Positions 1-9,168 of a DNA stretch of 64,000 nt are shown here, in pieces. Source of the DNA: Sphingobium sp. HWE2-09. GTDB taxonomy: Bacteria > Pseudomonadota > Alphaproteobacteria > Sphingomonadales > Sphingomonadaceae. Positions within the stretch are counted from its first letter, which is position 1. Each line of letters begins with the position of its first letter. The notes beneath the pieces are model-generated. The model was not told the DNA's origin and ran no database searches. It saw nothing but the letters and a program-made list of their open reading frames with translations. The position numbers were made by a program, and so were the translations under genes. Where the stretch lies: NCBI RefSeq assembly GCF_035989265.1, contig NZ_JAYKZX010000003.1, positions 868,001-932,000 of the forward strand, read 5' to 3'.

Positions 1-412
1 CATCGGCCTTGGCATGGTGCCAAAGGTTCAGGGTACGGCGGACGCGCGCGACGCGAAGATCAGCGGTGATCTGGACGCCGCCAAGGCGGCCTTCGCCCGC
101 GCCGACGAAGCGGAGGCGGATTATCGCAGCCGTGACGCCGGCAACCGCGCCGCCGCTCAGGCGACGCTGGCACAGGCCAAGAGCGAAGCCGCCAAGGCTT
201 CCGAAGTCCGTCTCGCCGCCGCCGATGCGGTCGTCGCAGACCGGATCGCCGCCGCCGAAGCCCGTATCCAGGGCGCCAGCCAGGCGGCCATGGCAGAAAT
301 CGAAACCGTCGCCGCCGATGCGGCGCGCGACATGGTGGCGCGTATCTCCGGCGTGGACGCGTCGGACGAAGCCGCCCGCAACGCAGTAAAGGCGGCACTG
401 GCCCATGGCTGA
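1..412 (+). CDS. atpF2: ATP synthase F0 subunit b' (5' end outside window)
   Basis: Partial gene: the membrane anchor lies before the window, and the visible part (from about base 2) begins near the end of that segment. The rest is a long, charged, Ala/Glu/Lys-rich helix without Pro or Gly breaks, as expected for the peripheral stalk of F-type ATP synthase. Alphaproteobacteria make the stalk from two different b-type chains; this first copy is most likely b' and the next gene is b. The stop (TGA 410-412) overlaps the next start by 8 bases, which points to translational coupling. Which copy is b and which b' is inferred from the usual gene order. Confidence 0.85.
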   Translation, partial: IGLGMVPKVQGTADARDAKISGDLDAAKAAFARADEAEADYRSRDAGNRAAAQATLAQAKSEAAKASEVRLAAADAVVADRIAAAEARIQGASQAAMAEIETVAADAARDMVARISGVDASDEAARNAVKAALAHG

Positions 413-1016
413 GGCAGCATCCCATAGCGCATCGGAGGTTCCGCACTTGAACCAGGCGATCCACAGCGAAGGCATGGAGCCGGTCGGCACCGTCGCCCAT
501 GAAGGCGTAGCGCCCCATACCGATCCCAAGGCGGTCGGCATGGACGCCACCGCCTGGGTCAGCCTGGCGATGGCGGTGTTCATCGTCATCCTGCTGGTCA
601 AGAAAGTGCCTGCGTTGATCGGCGGCGCGCTGGACGGCCGGATTGCCCAGATCAAGGAACAGCTGGCCGAAGCCTCGCGCCTGCGCGCCGAAGCCGAAAC
701 GCTCAAGGGCGAATATGAAGCCAAGCTGGCCGCCGCGGCCGGTGAAGCCGACGCCATGCGCAAGGCCGCCGAGCATGAAGCCGAAGGGCTGATCGCCGAC
801 GCCAAGGTGAACGCCGAAGCGCTGGTCGCCCGTCGCGAAAAAATGGCCAAGGACAAGATCGGCGCCGCCGAACGCGCCGCGATCACCGCCATCCGCGCGA
901 AAGCGGTCAACGCAGCCACCACCGCCGCCGCCGTCCTGATCGCGCAGGGCCACGACGCCACGGCCGACAAGGCGCTGGTGGACAGCGCCATCGGCAGGCT
1001 CGGCACGATCAACTGA
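405..1016 (+). CDS. atpF: ATP synthase F0 subunit b
   Basis: A 203-residue b-type stalk subunit of F-type ATP synthase. Residues about 50-71 form a single membrane helix, followed by a long charged coiled coil of Ala, Glu and Lys to the C-terminus. The N-terminus carries about 45 residues before the membrane segment, longer than in E. coli b, as seen in alphaproteobacterial b chains. It overlaps the upstream b' gene by 8 bases. A strong terminator follows 18 bases after the stop, so this is the last gene of its operon. Confidence 0.9.
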   Translation: MAEAASHSASEVPHLNQAIHSEGMEPVGTVAHEGVAPHTDPKAVGMDATAWVSLAMAVFIVILLVKKVPALIGGALDGRIAQIKEQLAEASRLRAEAETLKGEYEAKLAAAAGEADAMRKAAEHEAEGLIADAKVNAEALVARREKMAKDKIGAAERAAITAIRAKAVNAATTAAAVLIAQGHDATADKALVDSAIGRLGTIN

Positions 1017-1034
1017 TCGGTTCGACCTGAACGG

Positions 1035-1071
1035 AAAAGGGCCGGTGCGCATCGTCGCACCGGCCCTTTTT
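1035..1071 (+). terminator. Rho-independent terminator of the atp operon
   Basis: Perfect 11-bp stem (arms 1039-1049 and 1056-1066), 6-base loop, flanked by AAAA before and TTTTT after. It lies just behind the b-subunit stop. Confidence 0.92.
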
Positions 1072-1115
1072 CGTTTTCAAGCATTCTATCTTGCGCCCGA
1101 GAGGCGACATTTTGA

Positions 1116-1190
1116 TCCGTTCGCTTCGAGCGAAGTCGAGAAGCCTAGAGCGTTGTGCTAGCGTTTCTCGACAGGCTCGAAACGAACGGA
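1116..1190. repeat. Imperfect inverted repeat, family A (REP-like)
   Basis: The arms begin TCCGTTCG and end CGAACGGA. About 26 of 29 positions of each arm pair, including the shared core TCGAG...GTCGAGAA. A second, more diverged copy lies at 59374-59448. Both are in intergenic spacers, so this is a dispersed palindromic element rather than an operator of one gene. Nothing else is visible between the atp terminator and the dehydrogenase gene. Confidence 0.8.
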
Positions 1191-1257
1191 TGTTGCTAAA
1201 GTCCGTCTAAGGTCATGAGACCGTGGCCAGTCGGCGCAATCGGAACCGCCTTATCTC

Positions 1258-2310
1258 TCATCCCGCCAGCGTAGCGTTGTCGATTACGAAGCGATATTTC
1301 ACGTCGCTCTTCTGCATCCGCGCATAGGCGTCTTCGATATCCTGGATCGCGATCATTTCGATTTCCGCCGTGATGCCTTTCTCCGCACAGAAATCGAGCA
1401 TTTCCTGCGTTTCGGCGATCCCGCCGATCAGCGACCCGGCAATCGCCCGCCGCTTGAAGATCAGCGCCGCGACATTGGGCGACGGATGCGCATGTTCCGG
1501 CACGCCGACCAGCGTCAGCGTCCCGTCCCGCTTCAACAGCGTGGTAAAGGCGTCCAGGTCGTGGCTCGCCGCCACGGTATTCAGGATGAAGTCGAAGCTG
1601 TTCGCATGCGCCGCCATCTCATCCGCGTTGCGCGATACGATCACCTCGTCCGCGCCCAATTCCAGCGCATCCTGCCGCTTGCCTTCGGACGTCGTAAAGG
1701 CGACGACATGCGCGCCCAGCGCATGGGCCAGCTTCACGCCCATATGGCCCAGCCCGCCGATGCCGACGATCCCGACCTTCATGCCCGGTCCGACATTCCA
1801 GTGGCGCAGCGGCGACCAGGTGGTGATGCCTGCGCAGAGCAGCGGCGCGACGGCGGCCAACTGTTCGGGCGCATGGCTGACCTTCAGGACGAAATCGTCC
1901 TTTACGACGATGATCTGCGAATAGCCGCCCAGCGTATGGCCCGGCGCATCGGCGGTAGGGCCATTATAGGTGCCGACGAAACCCTTCTCGCAATATTGCT
2001 CCAGCCCCTCATCGCAGGACGCGCAGGACTGGCAGCTGTCGACCATGCAGCCGACGCCGACCGTATCGCCGACCTTGACCTTGCCCACATGGTCGCCGAC
2101 GGCGGTGACATGGCCGACGATTTCGTGGCCGGGGACGCAGGGGTATAATGTGCCATCCCATTCCGAACGGACCTGATGCAGGTCCGAATGGCACACGCCG
2201 CAATAGGCGATGGCGATCTGCACGTCATGGTCGCCGACGGCGCGGCGTTCGATGGCGATCGGCTCAAGCGGTTTGTCGGCGGCATGGGCGCCATAGGCTT
2301 TTACGCTCAT
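1258..2310 (-). CDS. Zinc-dependent NAD(P) alcohol dehydrogenase
   Basis: A 350-residue medium-chain dehydrogenase that would interconvert alcohols and aldehydes in the cytoplasm. Visible are the catalytic zinc ligands in CGVCHSD (Cys37) and GHE (His62 region), the structural zinc cluster DSCQSCASC plus a following Cys (residues 93-107), and the nucleotide loop GIGGLGHMG. The pattern is closest to the YahK/Ahr and cinnamyl-alcohol branch. I chose the ATG at 2310 because a GAGGA ribosome site lies just upstream; the frame stays open to 2355. It diverges from uvrC. The physiological substrate is unknown. Confidence 0.88.
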   Translation of the reverse strand: MSVKAYGAHAADKPLEPIAIERRAVGDHDVQIAIAYCGVCHSDLHQVRSEWDGTLYPCVPGHEIVGHVTAVGDHVGKVKVGDTVGVGCMVDSCQSCASCDEGLEQYCEKGFVGTYNGPTADAPGHTLGGYSQIIVVKDDFVLKVSHAPEQLAAVAPLLCAGITTWSPLRHWNVGPGMKVGIVGIGGLGHMGVKLAHALGAHVVAFTTSEGKRQDALELGADEVIVSRNADEMAAHANSFDFILNTVAASHDLDAFTTLLKRDGTLTLVGVPEHAHPSPNVAALIFKRRAIAGSLIGGIAETQEMLDFCAEKGITAEIEMIAIQDIEDAYARMQKSDVKYRFVIDNATLAG

Positions 2311-2461
2311 GGATAATTCCTCGATGATAGGGATTTTCGCAAAAGGGTGGGGCAATCCGGGCGAAATGCCGCCTCTTTGTGCGGTGCGGCATAGATAGGA
2401 AGCCGTATGGCCCGATCAACCGGACCATTGCGAAAGCCGCCGACCACGCTATCTCTCCCCC

Positions 2462-4375
2462 ATGTCCGGCCCCCAATCTCCCGACCGTTTCAACGAAGAC
2501 AAAGCGTCCTTCACCGTCACCGGCAGCCAGCCGGATATCGACATGGGCGTGGAGGCGATCCGCACGACGCTTAAGACGCTGCCGATCCGCCCCGGCGTCT
2601 ATCGCATGCACGATGCCCGCGGCGACGTGCTCTATGTGGGCAAGGCCCGGGCGCTGAAAAACCGCGTCGCCAACTATACCCAGGTCGATCGCCTCCCGCG
2701 CAGGCTCCAGCGCATGGTCGCCCAGACGCGCAGCATGACGATCGTCACCACCAACAGCGAAGCCGAAGCGCTGCTGCTGGAAGCGCAACTCATCAAGCGC
2801 TATCGCCCGCCCTATAACGTCCTGCTGCGCGACGACAAAAGTTTCCCCTTCATCCTGCTGCGCGACGATCACGCCTTCCCCCGCGTCCAGAAACATCGCG
2901 GCGCGCGCAAATATAAGGGGCGCTATTATGGCCCCTTCGCCAGCGCCGGATCGGTGACGCGCACGATCAACGCGCTTCAGAAACTGTTCCTGTTGCGCAG
3001 CTGCACCGACAGTTTCTTCGCCAATCGCTCGCGCCCCTGCCTGCTCTATCAAATCAAGCGCTGCTCTGCGCCCTGCGTCGATCGGATCGATCCGGCGGGC
3101 TATGCCGAATTGGTCAATGACGCGCAGGACTTCCTGGGCGGCAAATCCACCGCCGTGCAGAAGAAACTGGGCATGGCGATGCAATCGGCGTCCGATGCGA
3201 TGGATTTCGAACAGGCGGCGGTGATCCGCGATCGCCTGAAGGCGCTGACCTTCATCCAGGGTAGCCAGGCGATCAACGCCGAAGGGCTGGGCGACGCCGA
3301 CATCTTCGCGCTGGCGGAAAAGGGCGGATCGATGTGCATCCAGGCCTTCTTCATCCGCGGCGGCCAGAATTGGGGGCATCGCAGCTTCTTCCCGGTGCAC
3401 ACCGCCGATGTCGCGACCGAGGAGGTGCTGGAGAGCTTCATGGCGCAATTCTACGAAGAAGTGCCGCCGCCCAAGTTGATCCTCGCCGATCGCCAGCCCG
3501 CGGAATGCGAATTGATGATGCAAGCGCTCAGCGAGCGGGCGGGTTTTCGGGTGAAGATCGAAATTCCCCAGCGCGGCGACCGCACCCGCCTGATCAAACA
3601 GGCGCAGCGCAACGCGGTGGAGGCGCTCGACCGGCGCCTCGCGGAAACGACCAGCCAGGGCAAGATCCTGGACGAAATGGTCGAAACCTTCGGGCTGGAC
3701 GGCGTGCCCGACCGGATCGAAATCTACGACAACAGCCATATTCAGGGCGCACACGCGCTGGGCGCGATGGTGGTGGCCGGGCCGGAGGGCTTCCGCAAGA
3801 ACGCCTATCGCAAGTTCAACATGAAAAACCCGGAAACCAGCAACGACGATTTCGCGATGATGCGCGAGATGTTCGAACGCCGTTTCGGTCGCGCGCAAAA
3901 GGAAGACCCGGATCGCGACAGCGGCGAATGGCCCGACCTGGTGCTGATCGACGGCGGCAAGGGACAACTATCGGCCGCCCGCACCATGCTGGAGGAAATG
4001 GGTATCGAGGATGTCTGCATGATCGGCGTCGCCAAGGGGCCGCATCATGGTCGCGATGGGCGCGAAGTCTTCCATATGCTCGACGGTCGCGAAATCAATT
4101 TCCCGCTCAACCATCCCGTCCTCTTCTACCTCCAGCGCCTGCGGGACGAAGCCCACCGCTTCGCCATCGGCGCGCATCGGGCGAAGCGCAGCAAGGCAAT
4201 CACGGTGTCGTCGCTGGACGAAGTCCCCGGCATCGGCCCGGCGCGCAAGAAGGCGCTGCTGATGCATTTCGGCACCGCCCGCGCGGTCCGCGACGCGGCG
4301 CTGGGCGACCTGATGCGCGCACCGGGCGTGTCGAAGGCGGTCGCGCAGCAGGTCTATGATTATTTTCATGGGTGA
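2462..4375 (+). CDS. uvrC: UvrABC excinuclease subunit C
   Basis: A 637-residue nucleotide-excision-repair nuclease that cuts on both sides of a lesion after UvrA and UvrB. The GIY-YIG nuclease is at residues about 43-120 (RPGVYRMH, VLYVGKA). A UVR motif for UvrB contact follows near 235-270. The RNase H-like second nuclease has the EIYDNSHIQG motif. Tandem helix-hairpin-helix repeats (VPGIGPARKK, APGVSKAVA) close the protein. The ~35-residue leader before the nuclease is slightly long, so the start is not certain. The stop overlaps a small GTG ORF by GTGA. Confidence 0.95.
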   Translation: MSGPQSPDRFNEDKASFTVTGSQPDIDMGVEAIRTTLKTLPIRPGVYRMHDARGDVLYVGKARALKNRVANYTQVDRLPRRLQRMVAQTRSMTIVTTNSEAEALLLEAQLIKRYRPPYNVLLRDDKSFPFILLRDDHAFPRVQKHRGARKYKGRYYGPFASAGSVTRTINALQKLFLLRSCTDSFFANRSRPCLLYQIKRCSAPCVDRIDPAGYAELVNDAQDFLGGKSTAVQKKLGMAMQSASDAMDFEQAAVIRDRLKALTFIQGSQAINAEGLGDADIFALAEKGGSMCIQAFFIRGGQNWGHRSFFPVHTADVATEEVLESFMAQFYEEVPPPKLILADRQPAECELMMQALSERAGFRVKIEIPQRGDRTRLIKQAQRNAVEALDRRLAETTSQGKILDEMVETFGLDGVPDRIEIYDNSHIQGAHALGAMVVAGPEGFRKNAYRKFNMKNPETSNDDFAMMREMFERRFGRAQKEDPDRDSGEWPDLVLIDGGKGQLSAARTMLEEMGIEDVCMIGVAKGPHHGRDGREVFHMLDGREINFPLNHPVLFYLQRLRDEAHRFAIGAHRAKRSKAITVSSLDEVPGIGPARKKALLMHFGTARAVRDAALGDLMRAPGVSKAVAQQVYDYFHG

Positions 4376-4443
4376 AACAGTTGGCGGAGGAGTTCGGATT
4401 GGAACTGTCGCGCCATATTGCGGGTCGCAAGAAGAAAGGCTGA
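4372..4443 (+). CDS. Possible 23-residue ORF coupled to the uvrC stop
   Basis: GTG at 4372 overlaps the uvrC TGA as GTGA, a common coupling arrangement. It encodes a short peptide ending in a basic run (AGRKKKG). Third codon positions are mostly G or C, as in neighbouring genes. There is no clear ribosome site of its own. It could be a small gene, a remnant of a longer uvrC C-terminus, or chance. I recognise no family. Confidence 0.25.
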   Translation: MKQLAEEFGLELSRHIAGRKKKG

Positions 4444-4504
4444 CACCGCTCGCTCGGCCCTACCAAGGCTATCGCAGCCCTCAAGTGACGGGTAGAGCGA
4501 GGCG

Positions 4505-5239
4505 ATGCCCAGCCTCACTACATCCGCCATCGTCTGCGCCGTGCGCCATCATGGCGAACATGGCGCGATCGTGCGGCTGTTGACGCCGGACCATGGCCTG
4601 CTGTCGGGATATGTGCGCGGCGGGCGGTCGCGGACGCTGCGCCCGGTGCTGTTGCCCGGCAATGTCGTGAAAGCCGACTTCCGCGCTCGCACGGAAGATC
4701 AACTCGCCGGGCTGACGGTCGAACTGGCGCAGAGCCGCGCGCCGTTGCTCGCCGAACCGCTCCCCGCGGTTGCCATCGACTGGAGCTGCGCGCTGACCGC
4801 CGCGTCCTTACCCGAAGGCACGCCATACCCCGCTTTGCATCAGGCGCTGGACGGGTTGCTGGGCGCGATCGAAGCGGCACCCGCCGCGCGGGGCTGGGCG
4901 GTGGCGCTGGTCCGCTACGAACTGCTGCTGCTCGCCGAACTGGGCTTGGGTCTCGACCTCACCCGGTGCGCGGTGATGGGCGCGGCGGACGATCTCGCCT
5001 TCGTCAGCCCGCGCAGCGCCGCCGCCGTCAGCCGGGTGGGTGCGGTCGGCTATGAAGCTCGCCTCCTCCCGTTGCCCCCCTTCCTGATCAAAGGCGGCAT
5101 GGGCGATTGGGCGCAGATATTGGATGGGTTGCGCCTTACCGGCTTCTTTCTCGAACGATCGGTGCTGGTCGATCGCCGGGCCGACATCCTGGCCGCGCGC
5201 GAAAGACTGGTCGACCGGCTGAAAAGGGCGGTTGCGTGA
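4505..5239 (+). CDS. recO: DNA repair protein RecO
   Basis: A 244-residue recombination mediator that loads RecA on single-stranded gaps with RecR. The N-terminal OB-fold is recognisable from the [20 protein letters not shown] pattern and the [13 protein letters not shown] loop. The rest is the helical domain with FFLERSVL near the end. The length fits the family (about 240). It lies 129 bases after uvrC in the same direction, so two repair genes are neighbours. I see no Cys-rich zinc site, which varies in this family. Confidence 0.9.
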   Translation: MPSLTTSAIVCAVRHHGEHGAIVRLLTPDHGLLSGYVRGGRSRTLRPVLLPGNVVKADFRARTEDQLAGLTVELAQSRAPLLAEPLPAVAIDWSCALTAASLPEGTPYPALHQALDGLLGAIEAAPAARGWAVALVRYELLLLAELGLGLDLTRCAVMGAADDLAFVSPRSAAAVSRVGAVGYEARLLPLPPFLIKGGMGDWAQILDGLRLTGFFLERSVLVDRRADILAARERLVDRLKRAVA

Positions 5240-5302
5240 AACCTTCTGTCTCCATAAGGGCCAGCCACGCAATAACAGCTACGCACCAAAAGGAGTCTCG
5301 CC

Positions 5303-6346
5303 ATGTTGATCGCCCTGTTCGCCGGAGACGGCATCGGTCCCGAAATCGTGGCGCAGGCCGTGCGTGTGCTCGATGCGCTGGCGATCCCCGGCCTGACCTA
5401 TGAAGACGGTCTGGTCGGCGGTGCCGCCTATAAGGCGGTCGGCCATCCGCTGCCGCCTGAAACGCTGGAAATCGCCAAGCGCGCTGACGCCATCCTGTTC
5501 GGCGCCGTCGGCGATCCCGATTGCGACGCGCTGGAGCGCCACCTGCGCCCCGAACAGGCGATACTGGGCCTGCGCAAGGCGCTGGGCCTCTTCTCCAACC
5601 TGCGCCCGGCCAAGGTCTTCCCCGAACTGGCTGATGAATCCGCGCTGCGCCCCGAAGTCGCCGGCGCCATCGACCTGCTGATCGTCCGCGAAACCAATGG
5701 CGACGTCTATTTTGGCGAAAAAGGCTTCCGCACCACCGCCGATGGCCTGCGCGAAGGCTATGACGTCATGTCCTATAACGAAGCCGAAGTGCGCCGCATC
5801 GCCCATGCCGGTTTCCAGGCCGCCCGCGCCCGTCGCGGCAAGCTCTGTTCGGTGGACAAGGCCAATGTGCTGGAAACCAGCCAGTTGTGGCGCGACGTGG
5901 TGATCGAAATATCGGCCGACTATCCCGACGTGGCGCTCAGCCATATGTATGTGGATAATGCCGCGATGCAGCTGGTCCGCAACCCCGGCCAGTTCGATGT
6001 CATCGTCACCGGCAATCTGTTCGGCGATATCCTGTCGGATCAGGCGAGCATGTGCGTAGGCTCCATCGGCATGCTCGCGTCGGCCACCCTGAACGGCAGC
6101 GGACAGGGTCTGTACGAACCGATCCATGGCTCCGCTCCCGACATCACGGGCACCGGCAAGGCGAACCCGCTGGCGACCATCCTGTCCGCCGCGATGATGC
6201 TGCGCTATTCGCTGAACCTGCCCGATCAGGCCGACCGGATCGAAACCGCCGTGGCGAAGGCGTTGGCCGATGGCGCGCGTTCGCCCGATCTGGGCGGCGC
6301 CATGTCCACGGTGCAGATGGGCGATGCCGTGCTGGCGGCGCTATGA
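5303..6346 (+). CDS. leuB: 3-isopropylmalate dehydrogenase
   Basis: A 347-residue NAD-dependent enzyme that oxidises and decarboxylates 3-isopropylmalate in leucine synthesis. Seen directly: N-terminal [11 protein letters not shown], the substrate-binding [10 protein letters not shown], the active-site SVDKANVLE, the metal-binding aspartates in [11 protein letters not shown], and the adenine-site [15 protein letters not shown] strong AAGGAG ribosome site precedes the ATG. The stop codon sits inside a small hairpin (6343-6360). leuC and leuD are not in the window. Confidence 0.95.
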   Translation: MLIALFAGDGIGPEIVAQAVRVLDALAIPGLTYEDGLVGGAAYKAVGHPLPPETLEIAKRADAILFGAVGDPDCDALERHLRPEQAILGLRKALGLFSNLRPAKVFPELADESALRPEVAGAIDLLIVRETNGDVYFGEKGFRTTADGLREGYDVMSYNEAEVRRIAHAGFQAARARRGKLCSVDKANVLETSQLWRDVVIEISADYPDVALSHMYVDNAAMQLVRNPGQFDVIVTGNLFGDILSDQASMCVGSIGMLASATLNGSGQGLYEPIHGSAPDITGTGKANPLATILSAAMMLRYSLNLPDQADRIETAVAKALADGARSPDLGGAMSTVQMGDAVLAAL

Positions 6347-6388
6347 ACCATTCGGTTCATCGCATAACCGACGGATTAATTTAAGTTT

Positions 6389-6427
6389 CGCGTCCCCATG
6401 CCGATTTAATCGAAAAATGGGGACGCG
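6389..6427 (+). promoter_or_regulatory. Inverted repeat that would cover the ribosome site of the hemerythrin gene
   Basis: Perfect 11-bp arms (CGCGTCCCCAT at 6389-6399 and its complement at 6417-6427) are separated by 17 bases. The right arm contains the only plausible Shine-Dalgarno sequence (GGGGA, 6419-6423), 7 bases before the ATG at 6431. In RNA the hairpin would hide that site. No T-run follows, so a terminator is less likely. It could also be a DNA operator. Confidence 0.55.
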
Positions 6428-6430
6428 ATA

Positions 6431-6850
6431 ATGTCGACGGAATTGCAACAGGACCATGATGGCCTGCGACGCATCATGCGTGAATTTGCGCATATGATGC
6501 GGACCAAAGGGCCAGAAGCCATGCCGGACATCACCCGGATGCGCATCGCCTTTTCCCAGCTGTTTCGCGAACATATGGGCCGGGAAGACGGGATGATCGG
6601 CATCATGCGATCCGGCCCGGCGGCGGTACAGGGCGATCCGGTCGCCCGCGAACATAGCCGGGCCATGGTCGCGCTCTTTCTGCGCTACAGCGACCATATC
6701 AAAAGCTGGACCCCGGCACAGATCGAGGCGGACTGGCACGGCTATCGGGACGCGGTCCTGCAATTGCAGCAGGATTTGTTCAGCCGGATGGAGTGGGAAG
6801 AACGTTATCTCCATCCCCTGATAACCGAGCATCCGCGCCGGGCCGCCTGA
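6431..6850 (+). CDS. Hemerythrin-like (HHE) domain protein
   Basis: A 139-residue cytoplasmic four-helix protein. Metal-ligand candidates appear in the expected order: His9 (QQDHDG), His in FREHMGREDG, His in REHSRAM, His in YSDHIKSW, and a late EWEERYLHPL. Hemerythrin-like proteins bind a di-iron centre and serve in O2, NO or iron handling. Which of these applies here cannot be read from sequence. The inverted repeat just upstream suggests translational control. It stands alone between leuB and the dehydratase gene. Confidence 0.8.
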   Translation: MSTELQQDHDGLRRIMREFAHMMRTKGPEAMPDITRMRIAFSQLFREHMGREDGMIGIMRSGPAAVQGDPVAREHSRAMVALFLRYSDHIKSWTPAQIEADWHGYRDAVLQLQQDLFSRMEWEERYLHPLITEHPRRAA

Positions 6851-6932
6851 AGCAACAGGCAAGACTGCAACGGGTCCAATTGCGCCGCATCGGTCCTGTC
6901 CTACTGCCTGCATGGCGGATAGGACGGCTGCC

Positions 6933-7931
6933 ATGAACGACTTTTCCCTGACTAGCCTGCGGGCCGCTGCGCGCATGGTTCACGCCCAAATGCGGCCGAC
7001 GCCGCAATATGCCTGGCCGTTGCTGGCCCAGCGGTCTGGCTGCGACCTGTGGGTCAAGCATGAAAACCACACACCCACCGGCGCCTTCAAGGTGCGCGGG
7101 GCCATCACCTACATCGATTGGCTCCGCCGCACCCACCCAGACGTGCGCGGCATCATCACCGCGACACGCGGCAATCACGGTCAGGCGCAGGTGCGCGCGG
7201 CCACTGCCGCCGGACTGAAGGCGACCATCGTCGTCCCCCACGGCAATGCGCTGGAAAAGAACGCCGCGATGCGCGCGTTCGGCGCGACCCTGATCGAACA
7301 TGGTCATGATTTCGACAGTGCGAAGGCGGAAGCGATCCGCTTGTCGGCAAGCCAAGGCCTGTTCATGGTCCCGGCCTATCATGACGAACTGGTCCGCGGC
7401 GTTGCCAGCTACGGCCTGGAACTGTTCGACGCGGTGCCGGACCTCGACACCGTATATGTGCCAGTCGGCTGCGGATCGGGCCTGTGCGGCACGATCGCCG
7501 CGCGCGACGCGCTGGGCCTCAAGACCAAGGTCGTCGGCGTCGTGTCCGCTCATGTCGATGCCGCCAAGCGCAGCTTCGAGGCGGGCCGCCTGATCGCGTC
7601 GCCCACCGCCCATACTTTCGCCGATGGTGTGGCGGTCTGTACGCCCGTCCAGGCGGCGCTCGACTATTTCGCGCCGCGCGCCGATCGCTTCGTGGCCGTC
7701 ACCGATGACGAAGTGGCGCAGGCGATCCGCATTTACTGGCAGGACACGCATAATCTGGCCGAAGGCGCAGGCGCGGTGGCGCTGGCCGCCGTGCTTCAGG
7801 AAAAGGACCGAATGCGGGGCAAGACGGTTGCAGTTATCCTCTCGGGCGGTAATGGCGACATGAGCCAGATGGCCGAGATATTGGGCGGCGCCACCCCGGT
7901 GGTGCGGCAAGACATGCGGAAAGCGATATGA
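6933..7931 (+). CDS. Threonine dehydratase-like PLP enzyme
   Basis: A 332-residue fold-type II PLP enzyme. The cofactor lysine is Lys53 in HTPTGAFKVRGA, and the phosphate loop is VGCGSGLCG. This N-terminal pattern is that of serine/threonine dehydratases and the EutB-like branch that acts on hydroxyectoine breakdown products. There is no C-terminal ACT domain, so it is of the catabolic or unregulated type. I chose the ATG at 6933 (AGGA upstream) over 6912. The stop overlaps metZ as ATGA, which suggests joint translation with sulfur amino-acid synthesis. Confidence 0.78.
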   Translation: MNDFSLTSLRAAARMVHAQMRPTPQYAWPLLAQRSGCDLWVKHENHTPTGAFKVRGAITYIDWLRRTHPDVRGIITATRGNHGQAQVRAATAAGLKATIVVPHGNALEKNAAMRAFGATLIEHGHDFDSAKAEAIRLSASQGLFMVPAYHDELVRGVASYGLELFDAVPDLDTVYVPVGCGSGLCGTIAARDALGLKTKVVGVVSAHVDAAKRSFEAGRLIASPTAHTFADGVAVCTPVQAALDYFAPRADRFVAVTDDEVAQAIRIYWQDTHNLAEGAGAVALAAVLQEKDRMRGKTVAVILSGGNGDMSQMAEILGGATPVVRQDMRKAI

Positions 7932-9136
7932 AGCGGAAAAGCGGTCAGAACCCTGAGATCACCAAGAACTGGAAGCCCGCGACGCTGGCGATCCGGGGCG
8001 GCACGGCGCGTAGCGAGTGGGGCGAAACGTCCGAAGCCCTGTTCCTGACCAGCGGCTATAGCTACGACCGGGCGGAAGACGCCGCCGCACGCTTCGCGGG
8101 CGAACAGGTCGGCATGACCTATTCGCGTCTCCAGAACCCCACGGTCGAGATGCTGGAACAGCGCATCGCGCTGCTCGAAGGGGCCGAAGCCTGCCGCGCC
8201 ACCGCCACCGGCATGGCTGCGATGACCGCTGCTTTGTTGTGCCAATTATCGGCGGGCGACCATGTCGTCGGGGCCAAGGCCGCATTCGGATCGTGCCGCT
8301 GGCTGACGGATACGCTGCTGCCGAAGTTCGGGATCGAAACGACGACCATCGACGGCAGCGACACCGCCGCCTGGGAAGCGGCGATCCGCCCCAATACTAA
8401 GGTCTTCTTCTTCGAAACTCCCGCCAACCCGACGATGGACGTGGTCGATCTGGCAGCTGTCTGCGCCATTGCCAAGGCGCATGGAATCACCAGCGTTGTC
8501 GACAACGCCTTCGCCACGCCCGCGTTGCAACGGCCGATGGATTTCGGCGCGGATGTCGTCGCCTATAGCGCGACCAAGATGATGGATGGGCAGGGCCGCG
8601 TGCTGGCCGGGGCTATTTGCGGCACGCGCGACTGGATCGACAATATCCTGTTGCCCTTCCACCGCAACACCGGCCCGACGCTGGCCGCGTTCAACGCCTG
8701 GGTGGTGCTCAAGGGGCTGGAGACGCTAGATCTGCGCATCCGTCGACAAAGCGAAAATGCGCAAAAGGTCGCGACCTTCCTGGAAGGCCGTGTCGCCAAG
8801 GTTCTGTATCCCGGCCTGCCAAGCCATCCCCAGCACACGCTGGCGATGCGCCAGATGGCGATGGCTGGCCCGATCTTCTCTCTCTATGTCGGCGGTGGCC
8901 GGGCGGAGGCGCATGGCCTGCTCAACGGCCTGGAACTGGTCGATATCAGCAACAATATCGGCGATTCGCGCTCGCTCATGACCCATCCCGCCTCCACCAC
9001 CCATTTCGGCATGGCCGAAGCGGCGCGGCTGGAAGTCGGTATCACCGAAGACATGCTGCGCCTAAACGTTGGGTTGGAGGATGCCGACGACGTCATCGCC
9101 GACCTCGATCAGGCGCTGCGCGCGATAGGGCGTTGA
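7928..9136 (+). CDS. metZ: O-succinylhomoserine sulfhydrylase
   Basis: A 402-residue Cys/Met-metabolism PLP enzyme that makes homocysteine directly from an activated homoserine and sulfide. The PLP lysine is Lys217 in YSATKMMDGQGR. Further family features are YSRLQNPTVEMLE, the ATATGMAA loop and NPTMDVVD. The DGQGR after the lysine, where gamma-synthases often have GHSD, favours the sulfhydrylase branch. It overlaps the upstream dehydratase by 4 bases (ATGA) and abuts apaG. Acyl preference (succinyl or acetyl) is inferred from family. Confidence 0.88.
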   Translation: MKRKSGQNPEITKNWKPATLAIRGGTARSEWGETSEALFLTSGYSYDRAEDAAARFAGEQVGMTYSRLQNPTVEMLEQRIALLEGAEACRATATGMAAMTAALLCQLSAGDHVVGAKAAFGSCRWLTDTLLPKFGIETTTIDGSDTAAWEAAIRPNTKVFFFETPANPTMDVVDLAAVCAIAKAHGITSVVDNAFATPALQRPMDFGADVVAYSATKMMDGQGRVLAGAICGTRDWIDNILLPFHRNTGPTLAAFNAWVVLKGLETLDLRIRRQSENAQKVATFLEGRVAKVLYPGLPSHPQHTLAMRQMAMAGPIFSLYVGGGRAEAHGLLNGLELVDISNNIGDSRSLMTHPASTTHFGMAEAARLEVGITEDMLRLNVGLEDADDVIADLDQALRAIGR

Positions 9137-9168
9137 CGGATGAGGGGGTTAGGGCGCATTTCGGGCCG

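Noticed and set aside
2264..3967. A 567-residue open frame antisense to uvrC
   Set aside because: It is the reverse of a strongly conserved gene in GC-rich DNA, full of His/Arg/Gln runs, with no family pattern.
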